64,000 nucleotides of DNA from Hanleya hanleyi (taxonomy: Eukaryota > Mollusca > Polyplacophora > Lepidopleurida > Hanleyidae). Positions within the stretch are counted from its first letter, which is position 1. Every line of letters starts with the position of its first letter. Positions 52,915 through 64,000 of the stretch are shown piece by piece. The stretch is from NCBI GenBank assembly GCA_036873755.1, contig JAVTVY010019530.1, forward strand, positions 1 through 64,000, given 5' to 3'. A program made the translations under genes and the position numbers. Below the pieces are notes generated by a model. That model saw nothing but the letters and a program-made list of their open reading frames with translations. It was not told the origin of the DNA and searched no databases.

Positions 52915-53084
52915 AACACAGAATGAACGTATTCACAAGGGTGTTGAATTTAATACAATTATATCTGAATATTGAATTTTTTTTAAATACAATTAACAGT
53001 GAAAAAAAAACCCCTCTGAATTTCTTAATACAATTATACGCTCTCCAGATCAATAAATGTAAATGTTTTTTTCAACACTTGTTC

Positions 53085-54281
53085 TCAATAGTTCGCCAGC
53101 AAGACTTGCTTGAATTCATCATCATCATCTTTCCGTCCTTGGTGCACGTAAATGTAGGTCACAATCTCTTCAGGTGGGATTTTGGTAGGACAAGCCGCTA
53201 CCACTGCCAGCGCAATTTCCATCTCGGTGACAGCCTGTAGTGCTTCAGTGATGCTCTCGTATGAGGCTACAAGAGTGTCCATACGAGGTTTGATGAGCTG
53301 CAGGACTGTGTCAATGTACTTGTGATAAATATAATTAGACACCTGGTAGGCCAGAGTTTGACGAATTGTACTGGTAAGACTCTGCAACTTCCGCCAGGCC
53401 GGTAATTTCAAAGTAACACCTTGAGGACAAGCCACAAGCTCTTGCGTATCTAATCGCTTTCGCCATTTTCGAATATGCACCAGGAGCTGGTCATTGAAAT
53501 AAGCACAGCTGACATAGATGTCCTCACCCACAGGAAATTTCGCTTCGTCATTTCCCTGGTCACGAATAACCGCATCGATGTCGTAATCAAGGGTCTCCAG
53601 TTTTTGCCAGGTGTCCAAGTTCATGGTAATATGCTTACCAGGGCCGCCGTTAAAGCCCGCGGCATTAAAATGCACTTCCTCCTCTTTCACACTCACTGTT
53701 AAATAGGGTGAAAGCTCCCAAATGTTCTTGTGGGCTGCTTCGTGAGCCTCTTGGATCAGATTGTTGATCTCCTGGACAGACATAGGAAGTTCTACCTTTT
53801 GTTTCACTTGCTGGGGTACTACTACTGGCTCCTGAATCACTGACTCAGGTATTACTAACGGTGTTAGACGGGGCCGTCCAGCACGTTTTGCACGTTTAGC
53901 AGGTGTTGTACTCGCTGGGCTAGTGTGCGAACGTTTGCTAGCTGTACGCTGTTCGGTAGTGTCCACCACTAACATATCTTCATCTGGTATAACGTCGTCG
54001 GCTTCAAGTAGCTTGGCTAGTTCTTCATTTCCCGTGATCTTCAACGCCATCACGAAGGCTATACATCCATAGTAGGTAGACTGCTGTACATAATCGATGA
54101 GGGCTGTGTTTTGCGCTGAAGGGGTTTTCTCCGCCATGATTTCTTCGACATCCTGTTCCAGGAGTATGTTTTCCTCCGTCATAAGGTAATCACATAATTC
54201 ATCCACATGCTCCATCTCATCAATCAGACGAACACGGTACTTTGCAAGCCTCACTAAAATTAATGATAATGATGACGCCAT
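53085..54281 (-). CDS. Large accessory protein with C-terminal PC4-like domains
   Basis: 398 aa from the first ATG at 54281; the open frame upstream has no ATG. The N-terminal half is helical and acidic (EMEHVDELCDYLMTEENILL). Residues ~115-139 are a basic nuclear-signal-like region (KRAKRAGRPRL). A degenerate module sits at 192-239. A well-preserved PC4/p15-like domain follows at 249-309 (FPVGEDIYVSCAYFNDQLLV, HIRKW, then GVTLKLPAWRKLQSL), matching the strand pattern and the Trp-helix of PC4. PC4 binds single-stranded DNA and modulates transcription. It is fired from the right TIR promoter, so an early replication or transcription factor is likely. Confidence 0.75.
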   Translation of the reverse strand: MASSLSLILVRLAKYRVRLIDEMEHVDELCDYLMTEENILLEQDVEEIMAEKTPSAQNTALIDYVQQSTYYGCIAFVMALKITGNEELAKLLEADDVIPDEDMLVVDTTEQRTASKRSHTSPASTTPAKRAKRAGRPRLTPLVIPESVIQEPVVVPQQVKQKVELPMSVQEINNLIQEAHEAAHKNIWELSPYLTVSVKEEEVHFNAAGFNGGPGKHITMNLDTWQKLETLDYDIDAVIRDQGNDEAKFPVGEDIYVSCAYFNDQLLVHIRKWRKRLDTQELVACPQGVTLKLPAWRKLQSLTSTIRQTLAYQVSNYIYHKYIDTVLQLIKPRMDTLVASYESITEALQAVTEMEIALAVVAACPTKIPPEEIVTYIYVHQGRKDDDDEFKQVLLANY

Positions 54282-54426
54282 GACTTTGGGCTGGTGAAAA
54301 ACTATTGCGGAGCAATAGTCTGTTGAAATGGCACTGGTAAAATCGAAAAAAGTAAATAGGTCTTCCACAGCTGATACAAAACAGGCAAACTGGCTGAATG
54401 ACTGGCTGGAAGTGAAGTAAGCAGGC

Positions 54427-55158
54427 AGGCAGGGAGGCAGACAGACAGGTCAGGTAAGTCAAATTGAATACACCCCTTGCCCTAAAAATCGACTCCTTTT
54501 ATACGTTTTTCACGTGGTGTGGAGAGAGAAATACAAAATGGCGGCCAGTTTGAAGTGGGGTGGAACGGGTTGGGCCGCCATTTTGCATCCTCCACATGCA
54601 CTGACACCCGTGTGGGGAGAGAAATACAAAATGGCGGCCAGTTTGAAGTGGGAGTGGAACGGGTTGTGCCGCCATTTTGCATCCTCCACCACACATGCAC
54701 CCGTGTGCGAGAGAAATTCAAAATGGCGGCCAGTTTGAAGTGGGAGTGGAACGGGTTGGGCCGCCATTTTGGATCCTCCACCACAAGACACCGGTGTGGG
54801 AGAGAAAAACAAAATGGCGGCCAGTTTGAAGTGGGGTGGGACGAGTTGAGCCGCCATTTTGAATCCTCCAGACACCGGTGTGGGAGAGAAAAACAAAATG
54901 GCGGCCAGTTTGAAGTGGGAGGGGGACGAGTTGAGCCGCCATTTTGTAAACCACACACATGCACTCAATGACACCGTGTGGTGGAGATTCAAAATGGAGG
55001 ACAGTTTGAAGTGGGAGGGGGACGAGTTGTGCCGCCATTTTGAATCCTCCACCACACATCAACTCACGCATGCGCACACACACACTTATGACGTCAATCC
55101 AAGTTCTGCGCATGCGCACTGAACCCAATTTGACTTTAAGTCCGCTTTGTATACTACT
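54427..55158 (-). repeat. Right terminal inverted repeat with YY1-like motif array
   Basis: The inverted counterpart of the left TIR, with the same outer tip, GCGCATGCGC palindrome, six paired AAAATGGCGGC/GCCGCCATTTTG units, TATA box and CCTG-type repeat. The outer region has TATGACGTCA (CRE-like) and a CACACA run absent from the left copy. Unit sequences differ slightly from the left, so the two TIRs have started to diverge. Confidence 0.9.
54496..54503 (-). promoter_or_regulatory. TATA box for the 398-aa gene in right TIR
   Basis: TATAAAAG on the minus strand in the same context as at the left TIR. It is 215 bp before the ATG at 54281. Confidence 0.7.
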
Positions 55159-55764
55159 CTGGTACGCGATGATGTTGGGAAAATATTTCCCGTTCGTGTT
55201 CAAGTTCGTACAGTAATCAGAAATAATGCAAAAATGATCGTTTTATTCTAATCTCTGTTTTCAGAAGACAGCTATGGTCGAATCCCCGGTGACGACGTTG
55301 CTGCCTTGAACTTGAATTTGACGATCCAAGAATTGAGAGAATTAAACACGCGTTAAAAATGGATCCACCCGATCTTCACCGACCCAAGTCAACACAATCG
55401 AATAGACCCAGAACCTGAATTACAACCTGAATTTCTTCTTTCCGTTTACTTGTGAAAATTACTAAGATATTCAAAGCATTGTCTACATTGTCGAGCCCAG
55501 ATCATGTAATTCTCTTGCTTATAAATAAAAGTATAACTGAATAATATTAAGTAACGGGTGATAGTTGGATTGTTGTCATTGGCAATGCTCCTTGTTTTTC
55601 ACCATGAGAATACGGTCCCTACCAGACGTTCATTAACTAATGAACTGTCATTAACTAATTCATTCTTTGTCAAATGTTCCACGACAGTCTGAAATTCTCA
55701 AATGTTTCACGGCGGTCTGAATTTCTCAATGGGGTTCGCCAGCCACGGCGCTATAGTGCTCCAA

Positions 55765-55935
55765 CTCTCTAAAATAATTAGATTGAAATTCAATCTTACA
55801 GATTGAAATTGGACACCAATCTTTTATTGGATTGAAAATAGATTTTCAATCTAATAGATGGAATATTCAATCGAATAGATTGGTCACTAATTCCAATCTG
55901 ATAGCTTGAATTTTCAATCTAATTATTTTAGAGAG
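55765..55935. mobile_element. Palindromic MITE, CTCTCTAAAATAATTAG ends
   Basis: A 171-bp near-palindrome from CTCTCTAAAATAATTAGATT to its complement, with further internal inverted ATTGAAA/TTTCAAT repeats. Its first ten bases are the same as in the MITE at 24.76 kb. There is no coding capacity. Confidence 0.7.
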
Positions 55936-56038
55936 AAGAGGTAACGAAGACGTGGCGTCATAAAAAGAAGTGAGCGAGTGAATAGAATTTAACGTCGCTT
56001 TCAACAATATTTCAGCTATATCGCGACGAAGCAACTAA

Positions 56039-59000
56039 GGGTGCACTCCAGAGATTCTTTCATTCGGCATGGAATAGACTATGGGTCCGTTTTTCGGCCA
56101 CCAGTTGTCGTAAAACCTTCAACCCAAATCACTTATATGTATATATTTTCTGAAAGAGCACGACGAAACTATTATTTTAAGATATACCACTGCTATGTTA
56201 TAGAAAATTTAAACTCGAACATTCTTCTTCATGCTTGCTTCATTTTTCCTAGAAAACCCCTTAAAAATGTCGAAAAATGGTCAAATTCGGCTCAATTTCC
56301 AGAAAAATCTGTAAGAGCGATTTTAATTAAACTTCTTACACACGTTCTCTGGTCCGGTCTCAACTTAAAAAGGCAAACAAAAGTGGGTGTCAACCTAACC
56401 GTTTTTTGTCAGATTTTCTTCCCGTAAATGAGTCCCGATTTTTAGGCACACCCAAGGGGCATAACTGAGGCAGGACAAACTTTACTCCATGATCCCGATC
56501 AGCGTGTAGACGAAGCCAGCCCTCGATTTGTACGTACTCGTTTGCAGCGTTGATAATGCTGAATAGGATGGCATTCTAGATATAAGCTATTAAGGAGACA
56601 AGAAGAATTATGATGTAACAGAACAAGGGCAGTCTATCGTATTATGAAATTAGAGAGGGGCCATTACTACGAAACTGTGGAGGGCAACCTTAAGGGGCAG
56701 GATGTTTTTTACGAAATTAATTATTCACATTTATCGTAATCTCAGAGTGTTTGCGAGTATGGCGGTATACAACACTTGCCAGTTATACATACTATTGTGG
56801 GAAATCCGACCGATAACTTTCCCCCTACCCCATCTTTGTTTTGATCACTTTTGCCAATTCTAGCAGGATTTTCGAGAACAAAACTCAAAATTAACCTATT
56901 TCTTCTTAATAATGTGCATCCATTCGGCAATATGAAGGCCGTGGTTGCTTTTCCGCTTTCCAATGATAGCAGAAACACGGGAAAATGCAAATAAGAGATG
57001 GAACCAAGTCAAATTATTGGTAATTTTCCACTGAATTTCCTCCAGAAACATGGGAAATACTTCAGAAACTTGAAAAATAATTCGTAAAACCATAATAATA
57101 TACATCTATTCCATCCTTTATGGACTGTAAATGGGTTCTCTTGTAAAGAAAATTTACACTGGCAAATTGATATCATTTTGATATGACCTAGTTCTGCCAT
57201 AATATCTACCGAAATCTCATTCCAGGGGGAGATAACTCCTGTATGGAATACAGTATGCAATAACCTCAATAGTATACTAATGGACACAGTGTGGATTATT
57301 TTAATCGAACTCCTGGTCTTCTTTCCACCTGCTTCTGAAAATAGCGTGTCAGCTGTAACTAGGCAGTCAAAATTAAACAACCTGGCATAATGACACATTT
57401 CCGCTCCGTAACGGAGTCTACATTAAGATAATGCATAGACTCCACTATTATGCCTTAAGGGGCAGGATGTTTTTTACGAAATTAATTGTTCACATTCATC
57501 GTAATCTCAGAGTGTTTGCGAGTATGGCGGTATACAACACTTGCCAGTTATAGATACTATTGTGGGAAATCCGACCGATAACTTTCCCCCTACCCCATCT
57601 TTGTTTTGATCGCTTTTGCCAATTTTAGCAGGATTTTCGAGAACAAAACTCAAAATTAACCTATTTCTTCTTAATAATGTGCATCCATTCGGCAATATGA
57701 AGGCCGTGGTTGCTTTTCCGCTTTCCAATGATAGCAGAAACACGGGAAAATGCAAATAAGAGATGGAACCAAATCAAATTATTGGTAATTTTCCACTGAA
57801 TTCCCTCCAGAAACATGGGAAATACTTCAGAAACATGAAAAATAATTCGTAAAACCATAATAATATACATCTATTCCATCCGTTATGGACTGTAAATGGG
57901 TTCTCTTGTAAAGAAAATTTACACTGGCAAATTGATATCATTTTGATATGACCTAGTTCTGCCATAATATCTACCGAAATCTCATTCCAGGGGAGATAAC
58001 TCCTGTATGGAATACAGTATGCAATAACCTCAATAGTATACTAATGGACACACTGTGGATTATTTTAATCGAACTCCTGGTCTTCTTTCCACCTGCTTCC
58101 GAAAATAGCGTTTCAGGTGTAACTAGGCAGTCAAAATTAAACAATCTGGCGTAATGACACATTTCCGCTCCGTAACGGAGTCTACATTAAGATAATGCAT
58201 AGACTCCACTATTATGCCTTAAAGGGTGCACTCCAGAGATTCTTTCATTCGGCATGGAATAGACTATGGGTCCGTTTTTCGGCCACCAGTTGTCGTAAAA
58301 CCTTCAACCCAAATCACTTATATGTATATATTTTCTGAAAGAGCACGATGAAACTATTATTTTAAGATATACCACTGCTATGTTATAGAAAATTTAAACT
58401 CGAACATTCTTCTTCATGCTTGCTTCATTTTTCCTAGAAAATCCCTTAAAAATGTCGAAAAATGGTCAAATTCGGCTCAATTTCCAGAAAAATCTGTAAG
58501 AGCGATTTTAATTAAACTTCTTACACACGTTCTCTGGTCCGGTCTCAACTTAAAAAGGCAAACAAAAGTGGGTGTCAACCTAACCGTTTTTTGTCAGATT
58601 TTCTTCCCGTAAATGAGTCCCGATTTTTAGGCACACCCAATGGGCATAACTGAGGCAGGACAAACTTTACTCCATGATCCCGATCAGCGTGTAGACGAAG
58701 CCAGCCCTCGATTTGTACGTACTCGTTTGCAGCGTTGATAATACTGAATAGGATGGCATTATAGATATAAGCTATTAAGGAGACAAGAAGAATTATGATG
58801 TAACAGAACAAGGGCAGTCTATCGTATTATGAAATTAGAGAGGGGCCATTACTACGAAACTGTGGAGGGCAACCTTAAGGGGCAGGATGTTTTTTACGAA
58901 ATTAATTGTTCACATTCATCGTAATCTCAGAGTGTTTGCGAGTATGGCGGTATACAACACTTGCCAGTTATAGATACTATTGTGGGAAATCCGACCGATA

Positions 59001-59077
59001 ACTTTCCCCCTACCCCATCTTTGTTTTGATCGCTTTTGCCAATTTTAGCAGGATTTTCGAGAACAAAACTCAAAATT
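56039..59077. repeat. A-B-B-A-B repeat array
   Basis: Block A (~650 bp, starts GGGTGCACTCCAGAGATTC) is at 56039 and 58224. Block B (~765 bp, starts TTAAGGGGCAGGATG) is at 56690, 57455 and, truncated to ~200 bp, 58875. Copies are ~98% alike by eye, so the duplications are recent. Open frames repeated in each copy have no protein features. Confidence 0.85.
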
Positions 59078-60925
59078 CCGCTCTGGATTTCATTTCTTCC
59101 ATATGCGCTCATAGGTGGCGCCATCTGTTTGATTCGGGCAGAGAGAATATTTTATAGGCCTCTATATCAAGGACATCAGTTGCTTCACAAACCCAGACAC
59201 TTCATTTTATTATTATTCTATACCGGTATGTTTTAAACTGACAAGAATTTAGGCCTACCAAGCTATTAGTACCGTATATCAGATTATTAGATGGTAAACT
59301 AGTGACCTAGTCATGCACGGAATAGAATAGATTTTATTTAGCAAATCAAAGCACCCATAATAAGGGTATGAAAATCACAGAAATAGATTAATGATTTTAG
59401 TTCATTTGGTAGATAATTTTTACGTATATTGGTATCAATTATATAGACTTTTCGTGTTCAATTAATGTATAATATATGGTACAATTAATCCACCTCACCA
59501 TGGTAAATCGAGCACCGTTAAATTAATAATCAATAATTCAATTCAATTATACAGTTTCTAACTAATTCAATTCAAATCTGAAAATACGCAACAATATCTC
59601 ATTATAAGAAGGAGCATTGAAGGTACCAATTAGATAGAACACCCGGTGACCATCAGGGAAGCTAACTAATAGCAGATGTTACAGGAAATCTAGATACAAA
59701 GGCAGTGTGGATGAACATAGCTAAGCTGGTGACAATTACAGGGTCCTCATAGGTCATTAGCCATATAAACATATTTTGAGGTGACAAGCTGAGGAGGGGT
59801 GGAAACTTAGAAATGACGGATGTATGTACTGCACACAATTATTTTATTCTCTCTCCATTTAATATTAACAAAGACGTTTACCGAGTCAAATTCTATGATC
59901 CATTGAGCTACATTTACAAATGCAGAAAAAGTGTTGAAGCGGCAAGAAAAATATCTCATTCGAATATATATTCACATCAGGCGGATTTCGCGGACAACCA
60001 TACACACTTTGCATTCCATCTTCTGGTGTGAACCACATATCTATTTATCAAGTCTGATGTTCATTAACTTAGATGTTGATCAATCTAGGTAAACCAAGAT
60101 GGTAAATCAGGGGAATACCTATATCTGAGTTTACTGAGATTGAGATGTTGATGTGAAAGGGATAGAAATATTCGCACTAAGCTGATGGGATCAAGTGAGG
60201 CCGGGACCTCCAGTTGTATCAACAAACGAGCCTTATTGTGTGTGCATCATGCATGGTTGAAAAATGGACTAGGCCTTGACCTATATTGAAACATTCACCT
60301 ATTGTCACAGTGTATAAACCTTCAGCTACTGTCGGTGTATCTGATATAGGAGGTATACTGTCTGATCCCATGAGGATATTGCCACAGCTCGATAGTGTGA
60401 TAACTACTGTAATTTTTCCTTCCAAAGGAATTATTTATTGGAACCTGACCATGGAAAAAGATATATGGATGTTTTGTCAGAGTGAAAAATGAACTCAACC
60501 AAGCAAATGCTTGGAATAACGGTTGAACAGACCTGGCTAGAGATACAATATACATCTTAATACACTCTCCAGCATTCGGTAGGTGTCACCCAACATCTTC
60601 ATGATATCAAAAAGCAAGTAGACCTGTTGAAGACAGTCTGGAAAAACCAGACCATCAGTGGATTTCCACTTTATTCCCAAACGACCTGGACCATCAGCAG
60701 ATGGTCGATTCATATAAATTTAGGATCGGTCAGTTGTGGAAGTTAGGATTAACATTGCCTGGTTCAATGATTTCTTCACACCCTTATCACGTGCTCATAT
60801 ATTCATACAAAGAATTCAACGATGTGTGTCAGTAGATAGTGTGCGATAATTAGCTTTTATCCATGAACTTCCACAGTTATTTTCAGATTGAACTCATGTT
60901 GTATTTAAAATGCTGCATAAATGGA
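59078..60925. other. Gene-poor DNA
   Basis: No supported gene or repeat. Confidence 0.4.
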
Positions 60926-60996
60926 GTATTTTATATACATCGCACCCCTGGTCCCCTTTCCATTGAAAGTCTACCGACTGAGCTATGACAGCCCAT
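60926..60996 (-). mobile_element. tRNA-derived SINE-like head
   Basis: On the minus strand, GGGCTGTCATAGCTCAGTCG starts like a tRNA 5' half with a good box A. The following box B region is not a good match, so this is a decayed tRNA-derived SINE head or tRNA pseudogene rather than a working tRNA. Confidence 0.4.
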
Positions 60997-61065
60997 AGGT
61001 ATTACACCCGTGGATTGTCTCTGTGATGACCAACCTTCTCTCTCGGTGTTGCAACTGGCTTTATA

Positions 61066-61341
61066 ATGAATAAATGCCAGCTGGAGAAAGAGGCCTTAAG
61101 TATAGTCTTCGGAGTGAAAAACATCCATCAGTTTCTGTATGGGGCAAAATTCACCAACGTAACTGACCACACACTGTTAGTCGGACTTTTGAAAGAGACG
61201 AGGGCAGTTCCGCTGATGACAGTTGCACGGATCCAGCGAATACACGATAGTCTAGAGACATGGCAACGCCGACGCCATGAGTCTTATCGACGACGATCAC
61301 CGAGCTTCCCACACCTGCACTGTATAAAGAATGTGTTTTGA
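61066..61341 (+). pseudogene. Gypsy-type RNase H fragment
   Basis: The frame encodes LEKEALSIVFGVKNIHQFLY and TNVTDHTLLVGLLKETRAVP, the hallmark end of the Gypsy/Ty3 reverse transcriptase-RNase H domain (EKE..A..FG..K.HQ.LYG...... TDH..L). No reverse transcriptase upstream or integrase downstream is in frame, so it is a degraded retrotransposon remnant. Confidence 0.75.
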
Positions 61342-63500
61342 AACATGGTTTGAGAAACTCAGGTTTCGGTATTTCAAAACACTGCAGCTTGGTTTTAAAA
61401 CTTTTCGAAACACCGATGTTTGGTTTTCCGACAACTTGACGGTTTACAAATCACTCCTTCTGGGATTTTGAAACACTATGGTTGGGTTTGAAGACCGACG
61501 TGTTTCAAAAAACAACTTCTCGCTTTCCCGCAAACTAATCGGGGTGTGTCGAAACACCACAAAATAAAATTCAGTTTTTCAAGAAACTGACGCGTGCCGG
61601 TGTGCTGCAATAGTGTGTCCTGGTGACCAGTGTCCTATTTTCTATCTTCACTGTAGGCGAACTGTGTCCCCCCATATTTGCGCGAATGGCGATTAGTGTC
61701 CTACCTGGGTTAAAAGATACGACCCGGACACTCTATGCTCACGGACACTCTTAGCCTCCACACCGGTACCCAGCAAACTTGAAAAAAACGATGGGTGAGG
61801 TGGGGGGACGTTATTTGTCCCTTTAAGACGGTGCAATGAATCGGTCGAGTTTTTTTTTTTATCTTTTCTGGCTGTTAGAAACTTACACACGTTTCCTAGG
61901 GGAGATCGTGGCTATAGGTTTTATGCCTCTATAGGTCGGAACAAAAGGGTTAGCGCTCCCATCTCCATGGTGAAGAAAGTAAATTACTTGCTAACGACGT
62001 AGAAAACGCCCCTGTTACTTAGGTAGTTCAGCATATAAACGATCAAAAAAACTCTCTAACAACTGAAAATATGTAACAAGTTATCAGCAGCCGTGGTCAA
62101 TCTGGTTGTGATTATTTTCAGAAAACAATTCGTTTTGATTGGGTACGCATTGAATATCATCTAGTGCATCAAACATTAAAAGCATTGAACACGTTGATCA
62201 TATAAGGAAGATTGAGACCAAAGAGCACCACAGGCGCGGCGGAAGCAATTCAACATTGGGGATGGGACCGAGAGGGAAATTTGGAAAATTTAGCCTCAAT
62301 TTTACGCACTCTGGCGTACGTTCAGAGAAGATCTTAGACTGAGAAAATGTTCACAATTTCCGCCTTTCTAAATCTAAAAAGCAAGGTTTTCAAAACCGAA
62401 TTTTCTGCTCTCCAAACACCAGTTTTGGGGTACGGAAACACCGATACCCGAGATTCAAACACTTGTGTTTTAAAACCCCGCAATGTGTGTTTGAAATCGC
62501 GTCGTGTTGTTTGAAACACTATATTCGAGGCACAGAAACACCGATACAAAGGTTTCAAACACTGATGGTGTTTTGAAACCCCATAATGCGGATTTGGGCG
62601 TTTATTCACCCATACCCAAGTTTGACCTATCGAAAACGATATACTGGTACTGTAATGCTCAAACTATCGCAAGAAATTAGCACAACCGGATAATCTTCAA
62701 CGAATTGATACCGGTAATTAATTGTTTAATTCACCGTAGTTATTTTCTTGAAATTCCCAATCTAGTCTGGGAAGTCAGGTTTTTCGAAATACCACTTACA
62801 GCATTTCGAAATAAGGGACATAAATCTGTGACATTATTCAAAGTGCACCTAAAAGGGATATCGGGGCCCTATCTGCCCTGTAGGATGGGGACGTTGTGCT
62901 GAAGTACCCGATGCACAATGTTTTAGAGAATCCCCACTATCACCCAAAGATCATTGAGATACGTGTCTTCAGTGGTTTATTTAATGGAAGACTTATTTGA
63001 AGTTTTCAATAGAAGTACCTACACTAAGTTAAGGATTGCATTACCCTGTTATAGATATCCATGATTGGCATAATATCCAGAAAGTGATTTTCTTTTGAAT
63101 CTCTCATTCTTTCTGACTATACCGGTACATGCTGTTACGCTTGTTCGCCGTGTCATGTGTGCTATTCATGTAATACCACTATGACATCTTGAACTACCTC
63201 ATTTGTTTTGTATCTCGACCTACCAAAATTGTTGTCTGGTTTTCGAAAACCTGGTTGAAACTGGGCTGCAACGGGAAGTGGGGTTTGGAAAACTTGTGAT
63301 CTGGGGTCTGGAATCAATGCTTCTTGGTTCTGAAAAAAACTGCAAGTCTGGTTTTCGAAAACCTGGTTGCAACTGGGCTGCAACGGGAAGTGAGGTTTGG
63401 AAAACCCCATGATGTGGGTTCCCAAAAAACCGAGACCTCTGGTTTTCAAAAAACCACTATCCGTTGCAGCCCAGTTGCAACCACTTGTAGTGTTTCGAAA
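61340..63500. repeat. Diffuse GTTTCGAAAC-rich repeats
   Basis: Segments at 61.34-61.57, 62.36-62.60 and 63.22-63.50 kb are dense in GTTTCGAAACAC/GGTTTTGAAAC-like words in both orientations. In the last segment a ~115-bp block (CTGGTTTTCGAAAACCTGGT) is duplicated directly, and part of it recurs inverted near 63,460. Origin unknown. Confidence 0.5.
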
Positions 63501-63812
63501 AACATTCTTTTTACAGTGTGGAGAGAATATTCTGTTGATCGAGCAGCTTGACTATCTGAATCCAGATGGAAGCATGGCGCGAGTATCCAATTACAAGCGT
63601 CTGGTCCGTCATTCGTAATTCAGCCGTCGTCCATTAAAGAATATCCGCATTCATAATCCAGAAACCTATTCCATATAACAGCATAATAACCAAATTCAAA
63701 AAGACAAAAACAATCACCATAGGCTAGTTTCCTGCAAGAGAGAAGCTGTCAACAGTTTTCAATGATGCCGGCAAGACATTATGATGTTCCAAAAATATCA
63801 AATCCGTATCGC

Positions 63813-63862
63813 TGATCGTATCCTTAATCCATATGGTTGATCGTATCCTTAATCCATATGGT
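63813..63862. repeat. 25-bp tandem duplication
   Basis: TGATCGTATCCTTAATCCAT plus five bases occurs twice in direct succession. Confidence 0.85.
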
Positions 63863-64000
63863 ATCCGTTGTGATTTTGCTATCAACATGTGATATGTCTC
63901 ACCAAATTTGAGAAACTTTGAGTGTAGGCGCTTGGTGGTATAGCCGTTTTGTAAGTTTCAGCATTTAATGTTTTGTGACGTTGATTAAATTCGTCACATT

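Larger units (their letters stand above)
34227..55158. mobile_element. Polinton/Maverick (adintovirus-like) element, ~20.9 kb
   Basis: The ends are inverted repeats starting AGTAGTATACAAAG and extending inward about 0.75 kb. Between them lie the genes that define the class: protein-primed PolB, retroviral-type integrase, FtsK/HerA packaging ATPase, adenain-like protease, double-jelly-roll major capsid and penton-like minor capsid. Size, 5'-AG ends and gene set fit Polintons. A perfect 6-bp target duplication is not visible; only GGTA is shared, two bases outside each end. The coding part is GC-richer than the host. All frames except integrase are open, so the copy is probably recent and may encode virions. 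Confidence 0.95.

Noticed and set aside
34221..55164. Perfect 6-bp target site duplication of the Polinton
   Set aside because: The six bases outside the two tips (GGTATG and CTGGTA) differ; only GGTA is shared with an offset, so it is not claimed.
56742..59124. Open frames repeated in the A-B-B-A-B array
   Set aside because: Same reason: repeat-derived, no protein features.

Overview
This is metazoan nuclear DNA. Split genes with consensus GT-AG introns, dense MITE and satellite repeats, and a protein-primed viral-type mobile element support that. A mollusc or other marine lophotrochozoan is plausible from the general character of the repeats, but the window does not prove it. AT-rich host DNA flanks a clearly GC-richer 20.9-kb insertion.

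Left host region (1-34,226). A minus-strand gene occupies about 3.5-17.8 kb. I reconstruct eleven consecutive exons whose reading phases all agree. They encode 1,356 codons of a Ser-rich, coiled-coil protein that ends in this window with the first part of a CAP-Gly (microtubule-binding) domain. The largest exon carries a long Gly-Ser repeat region. Introns hold a Mutator-like fold-back MITE with a 9-bp target duplication and a 3.1-kb PIF/Harbinger-like element containing a ~148-bp satellite. Further right are a 29-bp minisatellite interrupted by a MITE, a ~170-bp satellite, small palindromic MITEs, and a 1.74-kb macrosatellite bounded by MITE copies.

Polinton/Maverick (adintovirus-like) element (about 34,227-55,158). 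It has ~0.75-kb terminal inverted repeats (TIRs). Rightward from the left TIR is protein-primed DNA polymerase B, followed by a tRNA-Leu-like gene. Leftward from the middle is a packed morphogenesis block: adenain-like protease, double-jelly-roll major capsid protein, basic pX/Mu-like core protein, penton-like minor capsid protein, two conserved Polinton proteins, packaging ATPase, a membrane protein, a retroviral-type integrase split by a frameshift, and two proteins made of PC4-like repeats. The right third holds accessory genes: an orphan acidic protein, two RING-finger proteins transcribed divergently, a region of hairpin repeats, and a large protein with PC4-like domains fired from the right TIR. 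All reading frames except the integrase are open, so the copy looks young.

The most unusual features are regulatory. (1) Three accessory genes end in a histone-mRNA-type stem-loop followed 12-14 nt later by a purine-rich box, which suggests SLBP/U7-type 3' processing. (2) Both TIRs carry arrays of inverted pairs of a YY1-like motif feeding an inward TATA box, and a third array precedes one RING gene. (3) Capsid genes are joined by TAATG and TAAATG stop-start junctions behind shared TATA boxes, suggesting polycistronic mRNAs with reinitiation. (4) Three genes carry about eight PC4-like modules.

Right host region (55,159-64,000). It has no convincing host gene. It contains a palindromic MITE, an A-B-B-A-B repeat array, a tRNA-derived SINE-like head, a Gypsy RNase H fragment and GTTTCGAAAC-rich repeats.
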